A DNA stretch of 64,000 bases from Chondrilla cf. caribensis (taxonomy: Eukaryota; Porifera; Demospongiae; Chondrillida; Chondrillidae): assembly GCA_964020155.1 (NCBI GenBank), contig OZ026561.1:835001-899000 (forward strand), read 5' to 3'. Each line of letters opens with the position of its first letter. Positions within the stretch are counted from its first letter, which is position 1. Shown here piece by piece: positions 37,201 to 62,465 of the stretch. The notes beneath the pieces are model-generated. The model made no database searches and was not told the DNA's origin. It saw nothing but the letters and a program-made list of their open reading frames with translations. Both the position numbers and the translations under genes were made by a program.

Positions 37201-39551
37201 TGTGCATGTCCTGAGGGATGGATCGGAGAGGATTGTAACACTCCAGGTATGAACATCAAAGTGAATATAGATTGCCACTATACTAGATAATCATGATAGC
37301 CATCAGTGTTGTGGCAATTACAGCTCACAAGTAATCAATTACGATTACAATTACTTGGCTATATCAAGAACCCATTACCATTACCATTACTCCGCAGCTT
37401 CAAGTAATCAATTACCATTACAACTACTTTTAGCAATTACAATTACAATTACAATTACATAGTAGTTATATAAAATGAGAGTTAATTTTCATAAATAGTA
37501 ATGTTTCGAAGTTCTTAGGTAGCATGCGACATCTTAGTGGATTCAAAATTTTGCTAGCCTGACTTAAAACACGTTCCACCAGTGCAGATGTTACAGGCAC
37601 AGTGAACACCTTACTTGCTAGCTTAGTAAGCAAAGGATATTCAGTGGCTTTTAATTGCCCACAATCTTATCTACATCTATTTCCACAAGTTTCCGCACTA
37701 CCTTCAGCTGGGAATTCCAGCATGTTTCATTCTTAGCAATTACTGTTGTACCCATTAATTCTTCCACCTTCTCAATCACCAGTGTTGATCCCCAACAATG
37801 GCTAACAACTTGACCTGCCTTACATAGAACTACATATATACCTTATAACAATATATAATACCATACCCCTCATTGAGTAGAAGTCTTTTTATATCCAGGG
37901 GAGCGAGGATGAATGTAATTGCATGTAATTGTGTAATTGTGCATCGATTACACAAAAAGTTGAATGTAATCAATTACCATTACAATTACTTCAGTGAAAA
38001 AAATCTCAATTACGATTAAATTACAATTACCTAGAAATGTGTAATTGATTACAGCCAATTACAATTACCAATTACCATTACCACAACACTGATAGCCATA
38101 TTGGTTGACCAAGTGCACGTGAAGCCACAAAGTCTGGAACCTACGTAATTAGTACTCACTATGCATTTTATTATTATTAATAATAATTTACTAACTATTC
38201 TCTATATATTATATGCAGTTTGTGTTCCTTCTTGTGTGAGGGGAACATGTACGGAAGACATGGTTTGTGCATGTCCTGAGGGATGGATCGGAGAGGATTG
38301 CAACACTCCAGGTATGAACATCAAAGTGAATATAGATTGCCACTATACTAGATAATCATGGTAACCATATTGGTAGACCAAGTGCACGTGAAGCCACAAA
38401 GTCTGGAACCTACGTAATTAGTACTCACTATACATTTCATTATTATGCAGTTTGTGATCCTGCTTGTGTGAGGGGAACATGTACGGAAGACATGGTTTGT
38501 GCATGTCCTGAGGGATGGATCGGAGAGGATTGCAACACACCCAGTAAGTGGATGATCATGATTGACCATGTATAACATTATGTGGAATGGAACATAATGG
38601 CCAGTGTAGTTTGTCCTGTGATATGCCTGGAGATGGTCTATTCAGTGTAACTTGCTTAGTGAATACCTTGAAGAGTAGACCGATTCTACGTTATTCTTGT
38701 CAGAGTTTAACTTGCTATCAACAGGAGACTAGACCATGTACCTTGGTACTAACTAAGCAACCCAAACTGTAATAACTTCAAGACTACACTTCTTACTAAC
38801 TATCATTAACTCTCTGCTTTGTAATTTCAGTTGCTTGTGGTCCAGAATTCAACGTAACTCCTTCAGTGACTTATGATTCAGTGAACCAAACACTGAATAT
38901 CGTACATTACCCTCCAGAAGGAAGTGTGTGTAAATGTGTGTTCAGGAATATGGAAAAGAAAGAACCATGTAAGTCGTCTCCCATGTGCTGTAATATCATC
39001 ATGCAATATTGACCTGAAGCGCAGGCTGCACCAAGTAGTGGTGATACACTGAAAAACAACCTTCACTTCTCGAATGTCAATTTGAATTTTCTCATTCATC
39101 ATAAATTGATCATTACAAGATATATTCAAAGGACATATGTATGCATTAGCTGTAGTTGGTAATTTTGCATGTGCAATGTTTTCTTTTCTGTAACATAAAT
39201 ATGTACATACATTTGTCACTGCATGGTAGACTGTTAAATTGTTATACATAGTTCCACATTTCATTATGTGATCATTTTATACTGCATATACCTGATGATT
39301 ATTGGGTTACATTTTGTGTGTATGTATTAAATTTTGAGCATGTGTATTGGGTGGGTGGATGTGTATGGTTGTGTACTACCTGTTATTCTGATGATACCAT
39401 ATCAATCTCATTCATGTGTTATACTTCAGGCCTCCCAAGGGACACCATGAGTGGTGTTCGGTTGAGGAAGAATGAAAAAGGACGACTTGTGATGAAGTGT
39501 AAAACTGGTGGTAGCTCTTACAAGCTGTCGATGCAAGTCAAAAATGAGTAG
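34289..39551 (+). CDS. Ig-EGF gene B: secreted 3xIg, six EGF-like, C-terminal module
   Basis: Exons 34289-34321, 34426-34795, 34883-35242, 35608-35970, then EGF exons 36476-36565, 36749-36811, 36920-37012, 37154-37246, 38219-38311 and 38451-38543, then 38831-38968 and 39430-39551. All junctions are in phase and give 636 residues. The signal start is MKALTLVIFTV. The three Ig domains are closest to those heading the GPCR (for example both lack Ser in DGLKAGG). Five EGF modules have the usual six cysteines. The second (36749-36811) is shortened to four Cys by a 30-base in-frame loss. A hAT element splits the intron between the fourth and fifth EGF exons. The C-terminal module and poly(A) signal (39677-39682) match gene A. 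Probably secreted. Confidence 0.83.
37304..38091 (-). mobile_element. hAT DNA transposon remnant with intact target duplication
   Basis: The element starts with CAGTGTTGTGG and ends with its inverted complement CCACAACACTG. It is flanked on both sides by the 8-base direct repeat ATAGCCAT (37296-37303 and 38092-38099), as expected for hAT insertions. The subterminal regions are filled with AATTAC-type repeats in both orientations. On the minus strand between about 37830 and 37480 a decayed transposase can be read. It includes a dimerisation-domain motif (VPVTSALVERVLSQASKIL, then NPLRCRMLPKNFETL), with a stop upstream. At 788 bases it is an internally deleted, non-autonomous copy in an intron of gene B. 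Confidence 0.92.
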
Positions 39552-41280
39552 CAACCTCAAGTTCTACAGAAGTAGCATAAGCAGTGACATCAAGTCTCCT
39601 GCACTGTTCTAGTAGGAATAGGATCATAATACTAACTGGTAAAAACCATTATTAGTGTTAAGCTGATTAGAAACATAATAAATCTGTACTTATTGCTGGA
39701 ATTAAATCATAAATGATGCTGAATTAATTTGGCTCATTATGACTAGCATGATTGTGCAATGGTCAATGTGTCAATTAAACCTTTAGATATTTGATTAGAA
39801 CACTTGCAAACACAAAGCATTAAACAAACAAGATAAAAAAGATTATAATTTCGAGAACAGATAAACAGATAAGAAATTAAATACTGAAGTCCATTGAAAG
39901 GAACCACTTCCATTATACGTTAGAGACCACACATCTTAGGATCTCTGTTGTAACTGTAGTCGTGCCCTTGTATCGCGTGAACACTCGATCGAACATATGA
40001 ACCAAACAAGAGACTCAGTATGAATTCACTTTAAACTCGATCAAAAGACAACTCTACCACTGTCTATAATACAATACTTTTTGTCTTTTTTCACAAGGTC
40101 ACACCTCTCTCCACGTGTCAGTCTTTTAGCTATGCTACTAAAATTAGAATGACATGTACGTACCAACTATTACAGCAATAGTGATCAGCATTATATTAAA
40201 TTAACACATGCAACAAATGGAGTTCTGGAGAACCACCCACTGTTACATAACTTATATACATGTCCATGATTCATCACTATAGAACTACTTAGTCTAACAT
40301 TAGTTCACCCATCACTTAAGTATGTACATGTTATTCATTCCCATAGGCTACATGCCTAATACATGAGCTTAAAAATAATTGTGTATAATGCTTGATATAG
40401 TGTTACCTACAAGCATTGTGTTGTGGTTTTGAGGTGTGCATCATGCATTGTGTAATCATAATGCATTTGATTGTGCAACTGGGACAGTAATTATGTGTAC
40501 CACATGTGTCCACATGTACACTACATATGTTCCACACATTTTGTATGATGTTATCCTCAGTACGTACATAGACTGTGTTTAGTATGCTGATTGGTATTAG
40601 TGAGTCATGGCTTTCAGTGTAATGTCTGACTTTCATTAATGCTGTGTACTATATAAAATGAATTCCAGGTACTGCTCTACACTGTTTTTGATGGTTTCAA
40701 AGTACACTTCACAGAACAAAGTCTACAGCTGTGCTAATGGGAAGCCTTACAAAAAGTATAAACTGTAGAGTGTCTGTGTACACCATATTATTGTCTACAA
40801 TGTAATTCACTGCAAATGGGAAGCCTTACAAAAGTGTCAACCTTATGTATTATGTTATCCTCAGACTGTACACAGAATAAGTTTATTATGCTGATTGGTG
40901 TTAGTGTCATATCATTCTCAGTGTGATGCCTGACTTTCATTAAATATAATATTATGTACTATAATGCATTCCAGGTACTGCCTACACTGTGTTTGATTGT
41001 ATTCATCCAAAGTACACAGTCTCCAACTGCTAATGGGAAGCCTTACAAACAGCATCAACCTTACAGTGCATGTGTACACCATGATGGGATATGAAACAGT
41101 GTGGGAACATGGGTGAGATCACAAGCCGTTAGGTACATATGGATATTCTATGAACGTACTATGTGTAGTTGTTCATACTTACCACCCAATTGTATACTGG
41201 TCCCAATCACTCATCAACTATACCATTTTTTATTGTTTATGCAGAAGCCACAGAAGTACTCAATATTGGTATACTCCTAG
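39552..41280. other. Spacer between gene B and the SRCR gene
   Basis: Common spacer sequence with an extra insertion of about 330 bases (about 39956-40265, starting TGTAGTCGTGCCC). The insertion is shared only with the spacer at 55796-56095. Cassette copies are at 40669-40790 (truncated) and 40974-41112. No gene seen. Confidence 0.7.
39677..39682 (+). terminator. Poly(A) signal of gene B
   Basis: AATAAA 126 bases after the stop, in the conserved ACATAATAAATCTGTACT context. Confidence 0.75.
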
Positions 41281-41282
41281 CC

Positions 41283-41290
41283 TATATAAG
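41283..41290 (+). promoter_or_regulatory. Probable TATA box of the SRCR gene
   Basis: TATATAAG, 132 bases upstream of the ATG at 41422. The surrounding sequence differs from the Ig-EGF promoters, so this promoter is not part of the duplicated family. Confidence 0.6.
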
Positions 41291-41421
41291 ACTGTGTTGG
41301 TGTAGACCAATGCAGTGTGTTGTCACAGTACTAGTGTTGTACCATTGAGGGTTCCCTTAAGATCTACTCAGAACCGCAACTAAAATCAGTACAGGAGTGC
41401 TGATTGGAGTGCTTTGTGACA

Positions 41422-55394
<13,973 letters not shown>

Positions 55395-55519
55395 CAACCT
55401 CAAGTCCCACAAAAGTAGCATAAGCAGTGACATCAAGTCTCCTGCACTGTTCTAGTAGGAATAGGATCATAATACTAACTGGTAAAAACCATTATTAGTG
55501 TTAAGCTGATTAGAAACAT

Positions 55520-55525
55520 AATAAA
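55520..55525 (+). terminator. Poly(A) signal of the SRCR-EGF gene
   Basis: AATAAA in the same context and at the same distance from the stop as in the Ig-EGF genes, inherited with the captured tail. Confidence 0.75.
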
Positions 55526-57559
55526 TCTGTACTTATTGCTGGAATTAAATCATAAATGATGCTGAATTAATTTGGCTCATTATGACTAGCATGATTGTGC
55601 AATGGTCAATGTGTCAATTAAACCTTTAGATATTTGATTAGAACACTTGCAAACACAAAGTATTAAACAAACAAGATAAACAAGATTATAACTTTGAGAA
55701 TGGATAAACGAGAAATTTAATGCTGAAATCCACTGAAAGGAACCACTTCCATTATACGTTGGAGACCATACATCTTAGGATCACGGTTGTAACTGTAACC
55801 GTGCCCTTGTATCGCGTGAACACTCGATCAAACAAATGAACCAAACAAGAGTATGAATTCACTTTAAACTCGATCAAAAGACAACTCTACCACAGTGACT
55901 GTCTATAATACAACACTTTTTTCACGAGGTCACACTTCTCTCCACGTGTCAGTCTTTTAGCTATGCTACTAAAATTAGAATGACATGTACGTACCAACTA
56001 TTACAGCAATAATGATCAGCATTATATTAAATTAACACATGCAACAAATGGAGTTCAGGAGAACCACCCACTGTTACATAACTTATGTACATGTCCATGA
56101 TTCATCACTATAGAACTACTTAGTCTAACAATAGTTCACCCATCACTTAACTATGTACATGTTATTCATTCCCATAGGCTACATGCCTAATACATGAGCT
56201 TATAAATAATTGTGTATAATGCTTGATATAGTGTTACCTACAAGCATTGTGTTGTGGTTTTGAGGTGTGCATCTTGCATTGTGTAATCATTGCATTTAAT
56301 TGTGCAATTGGGACAAAATGGCACATTGACAGTAATTACATGTACCACATGTGTCCACATGTATACTACACAATTTCCTCACATTTTGTATCATGTTATC
56401 CTCAATATGTATATAGAATATTATGGTTATTATGCTGATTGGTATTAGTGAGTCATTTTCAGCATGGTGTCTGACTTTCATTTACTAACACGGGGTACTA
56501 TAATGAATTCCAAGTACTGCCCTACACCTACACTGTTTTTTAATGGTTTCAAAGAACACAGAACAGAGTCCACAGCTGCTAATAGGAAGCCTTACAAACA
56601 GTATCAACCTTACAATGCATGTGTACACCATGATGAGATATAAAACGGTGTTGGAACACGGGTGAGATCACAAGCCATCAGGTATAACAAGGCCATAAAG
56701 TGGTGCAGCTCGTATGGCTTCTCAGTGGAACTTTGATACAGTGGTTACATCTTTTGATTACATCATAATTCATATCTCATAATGATGTAATCATCCCTGT
56801 CCTCACTGTAATTATGTCATAGAATTCCTCGATAAGCATGGCGCTGTCGAAGCCTAAACGTGACAAATTACGGACTCCCTCCATTGGTTGGAAAACCTCA
56901 TCAGCCTCTCTCTTTTCAAGCATGTGTTTGGTAAGAAGAATGCCGTTAGTCGATCGTTATACAGTTATACAGTTATCGTTATACAGTACATAAAACCTTG
57001 TCCAGACTAGTATGTTTATGTGAGTTATTGCTAGCGAAGCAAGCAGAAAATTTTATTCAGCCTTACCACTTTTCTCATGCTCCCTATAACCTTGTATGAG
57101 CAGATCTAGACACCAGTACTGGTCTATTAATTTTAATATGTTTTGTTCTTGCTTTTATGTTAGTTTTTTGCTGGGTGCCTAGCATAGTAACCCTATGACC
57201 TAAAGGCTCACCCAGGGTGAATAAGGTTCCAATAGACAATGAACAGTATTTTGTTAATTGTATGTATTCAAGCCAATATCATTAGTGCATGTTTTCCATG
57301 TTGTCCATGTTCAGTAGATCAGACCACTCTCATGCAGGAGTGAAATGACAATGTGCAAAAGGGTTGAAACCATTGTTATTTTATTTAAATCAGGTTTGTA
57401 GGGTTATAGGGGAAGATGAGTATTGGAGTCAGGGTTAGGAAGTAGACAAGACACTGGGATCTGATGTGAATTCCTTTGTGATTTATAACACTGTTTGCTA
57501 GAATGTGTACTATAATGAATTCTATATACTGCCCTACACTGTTTTTTGATGGTTTCAAA

Positions 57560-57815
57560 GTACACTTCACAGAACAGAGTCTATAACTGCAAGTGAGAAG
57601 CTGTACACTTCACAGAACAGAGTCTATAACTGCAAGTGAGAAGCCGTACACTTCACAGAACAGGGTCTATAACTGCAAGTGAGAAGCCGTACACTTCACA
57701 GAACAGGGTCTATAACTGCAAGTGAGAAGCCGTACACTTCACAGAACAGGGTCTATAACTGCAAGTGAAGCCGTACACTTCACAGAAAAAGTCTACAGCT
57801 GCCAGTGAGAAGCCA
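57560..57815. repeat. 43-bp tandem array inside a cassette
   Basis: Unit GTACACTTCACAGAACAG-(A/G)GTCTATAACTGCAAGTGAGAAGC(C/T), six copies, the fifth with a 2-base loss. The same unit is present in two to three copies at about 22700-22820 and twice near 33176-33262. Since 43 is not a multiple of three, it destroys the cassette reading frame. Confidence 0.9.
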
Positions 57816-58250
57816 TACAAAGAGTGTCACCTTTACAGCTAGTGCACGTGTACACCATGATGAGAGAGATCAATGTGAACAAAAACAGTGAGTGAGAGCA
57901 CAAGCTGCCAAGTATGAGCAGACACTAGTACTGGTCTGGTAGTTTTAATATGTTAATTGTATGTATTTATGCCAGTGTCACAGGGCTGGGTGAATTGTAG
58001 GATTAGAGATAGGGTTAGGGAGTAAGTAAGATACTCAGATCTGATGTGAATCCCTTTATCAAAATATAATTTCTATATTATGTATCTGAATGAACATTAA
58101 ATTTGTTATTTGTATAATAAAGCAAGTGCAAACTGGTTGATATATGATTGAGACTCATAAATAGATACTTCTTACTACAGAAATTTATTAATGAAATATA
58201 CGATATGTGTATTGTTAGTTTTCATTTCGACTTCCGGTATGTTACGCTCG

Positions 58251-58311
<61 letters not shown>

Positions 58312-58863
58312 ATTATTATTATTATATTATTATAGATAGATAGATATAACAGAAAAAAAAGAAAGAAAAAAATAGCAAATCACAAACATGTTTCCTATGT
58401 ATATATATATAATACGTGTTCCTACACGTAGCTACATCAATGAATTTATATTGTATGAAAAAGATGGGTGATTTCACATGCCGACAATTAATAAAAATTG
58501 GGCAAAAATCGTGCACTGAAATTCCGCCGAATGTAATAACTTCAGTGAAGGTTCTTCTGAACCTAGCAAAGACATCCAAGTCATTCAAGTGCAGGGGTGG
58601 TACACACACACACACATACATACATACACACACACACACACTGACACTGACACTGACACAAGTGATGAGTGTGATTCATACTTTGTTGCCTCTATCAATG
58701 AATAGCTGAATGACTTCATGTTGTTTATGCACACATTTGTACCTGAATAAACTAAGTATAATAATAAACTATAATGATGTCATTCAACTCTCTCTGATGT
58801 TTGAGAGTAACACCTGCTGGGTCCTCTCTCCTTATAAGGTAATAACAAGTAGGTTTCATACAG

Positions 58864-58871
58864 TATATAAG
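58864..58871 (+). promoter_or_regulatory. TATA box of Ig-EGF gene C
   Basis: TATATAAG, 72 bases upstream of the start codon at 58936. The distance is shorter than in genes A and B because of a deletion of about 25 bases in the leader. Confidence 0.75.
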
Positions 58872-58935
58872 AGCAGAATGTTTGACGAACACCAATGTTA
58901 CAGCTTATAAGTGTTAATAGCTGTTAGCAACCAGA

Positions 58936-61900
58936 ATGAAGGCATTGGCATTAGTGATTATCACTGTGGTGAGTAAGTGAGAGAGAAGGTTAAGCCTTAG
59001 TCTTGTACTATGCCAGGTAAATTAACCTTGTTTGCTGACTTGTCTCCACTCACAGGTGTTGACCAGATCTCAATGCAGACAATCTACTACTTATACTCTA
59101 GTTTTCCGAGACAGTGGTATCCAAGTTGCAAAGCTACCAGATCAGTCTCAAGTGAAGTTGGACTGTGAACCATTTGCTGTTGCTGTATTTGGAAATCAGG
59201 CCAATCTAACATCGTTGAAATGGAGCAAGGATAGCATCCAAATTTCTGTATTGAATGACTTCCATGAATTGTTTCTCTATCGCTTGTCAAAAGCAGTTGG
59301 ATTGGATGAACATGGCACTGAAGGCAATTACACCTGCAAAGTCTGTTTGGACCAAAGATGCAATGAAAGTACAATACAAGTACTAACTGACCCAGAAGGT
59401 AAGCTGATGCACAATTTACAGTCTGAGTGAGATCACAGCAAAGCACAATTAACAGGTAATTGGACTTCTTGCTTTATGTTTGGCACAGGTACGTTACTGA
59501 ATAATACACGTCATGTCTCTATTGGAGCACAGGCTGTAGTGAGGGTGCTATTCCAGGTTCCTGTTGTACTGGACTGTGAAGAGAAGGCTGTTGCAGCATT
59601 TGGACCTAAGTTGAACCTGTCTTCAATCGAGTGGTTTCACAAGGACACAAGGATAGAGGACAACTCCACTATAAGGAGAATAGCCATTTCTCCCAATAAC
59701 CTGCAGCTACTGATATCTTCTCTCACTATAACGACTGGGGCTGAAGATGGGACAGAGGGTACCTTCAAATGTAAAGCATGTAAAAATGAGCCTTCTCCTG
59801 GATTTTCCAAGGAATGCCAAATATTTCAAACTGAATTGATTGCATCCAGTAAGTGCATAGTACGTGATTGTAAAATGAGTACAATATAATAATGAAATGT
59901 TAGGAGATTCATGCACATCATTGACTCAGATTCTTGTTCTCCTATCTAACTATGCTGTGCAGTGGATGGCATAGTATTGGTGTTGGTGTTGAGCTTTTTG
60001 AAATGCAGTGGACTGTAATAATCTGCAATCCACTGTATCCACCATGCCCTTCATCTGTCAGTATTTCTGTGTTATATATTTATCCTCTATAGCTGTAGTG
60101 GTATGCTATCATAATAATATTGTACTGTTGTATGTGTGTTGTGGAGACTGTACTAAATCACCCAAATGCACTCCATGAGCTCACGATGTTGACCTTTTTC
60201 TTCTACTGTTACATGTATATTAGGTCCTCCCATCCTGGGATGTGATGCATCCCCTGTACCTGTACCTCCATTTGGTTTCGTCAATCTCAAGATTGGGTGT
60301 GATGTGTGTGTTCAGCATGGTCAGTCAGCAATCTCTACAACTTTGGACTGTACACCTGATACCAACCGATACCCTACTGTTTGCACTATTCGTAATCCCG
60401 ATGGAATAACTACGGAAGATTTGGATGATGGAATGGCCTTTGTTAGTACATATAATCAATTGACCATTAATGGTTTGGTTATGAATCCCGAGGATCCAGC
60501 TCCACCTACTGTACTGGGTAACTGGACGTGTACCTGTGTCAATGAAGATGGAGTGTCCACAGCAATCAGCAGAATTGGAGAGTGCTGTAAGTTGGTATCA
60601 CTTTCAGCTCACAAAGGAAATCATACACTTCAATGTTCAGTGTTGTAGGAAATTGTATACTAAATATGTGTCATAGGAACTCTGCATGGAGACTGAGGTC
60701 CTGGTGATAAACATTACAAGTTCCACGGCTTGTCCCCCAGAGGTCTGTAGCATCTCCATAGAGGTGTGCACATATCTGTATTTGTTTCAAAATTGAAGAA
60801 GGTTATCTAGGCCATTTAGTATTATTGCTGTCTAATTGAGTGGGCATGCTTCGATTACTTCGGCTTCTAGGTTTACATTATTTATAGTATCTCTAGTTGT
60901 TAATAATAATTATTAATAGTGCTCTTCTTTACACGTCTTTGTGCTTACATGCACAAGTTCTGATCTCATTTACTAGATTGTCGTGCATGCAATGTGTCAT
61001 TGTGTATGCCATCATGATTGGATCAGTGTGTGACCATTGTCATGAAATATTGCACATTAACTCACTACCTGTTACATATTACATTACTCCCTACAGCTTG
61101 TGACCCTGCTTGTGTTACTACATTATATGCAGCTTGTGTTCCTGTTTGTGTGAGAGGAACATGTACAGAGGACAGGGTTTGTGAGTGTCCTGAGGGATGG
61201 ACAGGAGAGGATTGCAACACTCCAGGTATGAACATCAAAGTGAATACAGATTGCCACTATTATAATCATGATAGCCATAGTGATAGACCAAGTGCATATG
61301 AAGCTGCAACATCTGGAACCTATGTAATTAGTACTCATTGACACTATGTGTTATAATATTATGCAGTTTGTGTTCCTGCTTGTGTGAGGGGAACATGTAC
61401 GGAAGACATGGTTTGTGCATGTCCTGAGGGATGGACCGGAGAGGATTGTAACACGCCCAGTAAGTGGATGATCATGATTGACCATGTATAACATTATGTG
61501 GAATGGAACATAATGGTCAGTGTAGTTTGTCCTGTGAGATGCCTGGAGATGGTCTATACAGTGCAACTTGCTTAGTGAATACCTTGAAGAGTAGACCAAT
61601 TCTATATAATAATTCTTGTCAGAGTTAAACTTGCTATCAACAGGAGACTAGACCATGTACCTACTAACTAAGCAATTCCAACTGTAATAACTTCAAGACT
61701 ACACTTCTTACTAACTATAATTATGATATATCTGCTTTGTAATTTCAGTTGCTTGTGGTCCAGAATTCAACGCAACTCCTTCAGTGACTTATGATGCAGT
61801 GAACCAATCACTGAATATCGTACACTACCCTCCAGAAGGAAGTGTGTGTAAATGTGTGTTCAGGAAAATGGTAAAGAAAGAACCATGTAAGTCATCTCCC

Positions 61901-62465
61901 ATGTGCTGCAATATCATCATGCAATATTGACCTGAAGTGCAGGCTGCACCAAACAGTGGTGATACACCAAAACAACTTTACTTCTCAAATGTCAATTTGA
62001 ATTTTCCCATTCATCATTGATCATTACAAAATAAATTCAAAGGACATATGTATGCATTAGCTGTAGTTGGTAATTTTGTGTGTGCATGTGTTCTCTTTGC
62101 TGTAGCATAAATATTAATTTTACATACATTTGTCACTGCATGGTAGATTTTAATGTTGTTATAATAATTCCGGTCCATGTATCATTATACGATCATTTTA
62201 TACAGCATATACCTGATGATAATTGGGTTACATTATGTGTGAATGTATTTGAGCATGTGTATTGGGTGGGTGGTGTGTATGGACGTGTACTACCTGTTAT
62301 TCTGATGATATCATATCAACCTCATACGTGTGTTATACTTCAGGTCTCCCGAGGGACACCATGAGTGGTGTTCGGTTGAGGAAGAAGGAAAAAGGACGAC
62401 TTGTGATAACCTGTAAAGCTGATGGTAGCTCTTACAAGCTGTCGATGCAAGTCGAAAATGAGTAG
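58936..62465 (+). CDS. Ig-EGF gene C: secreted 3xIg, two EGF, C-terminal module
   Basis: Exons 58936-58968, 59056-59398, 59489-59848, 60224-60586, 61133-61225, 61367-61459, 61749-61886 and 62344-62465 give 514 residues in one frame. The signal start is MKALALVIITV. Ig1 is the most diverged in the family. It has lost nine residues including the NYT glycosylation site, and changes cluster around the gap (SVLNDFHELFLYRLSKAVGL). Ig2 and Ig3 resemble gene A more than gene B (for example NRYPTVCTIRNPDG). A second possible acceptor at 61096 would add 36 bases in frame before the first EGF exon. The C-terminal module ends QVENE. The poly(A) signal is at 62591. Confidence 0.85.

Larger units (their letters stand above)
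55395..58860. other. Spacer before gene C
   Basis: Common spacer with the 330-base insertion (about 55796-56095) shared with the spacer after gene B. Cassettes at 56513-56661 and 57525-57890. The latter carries six tandem copies of a 43-base unit. Inverted pair GATTACATCAT near 56755-56790. An (AT)n tract at 58257-58306 runs into (TTA)n. No gene seen. Confidence 0.7.
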
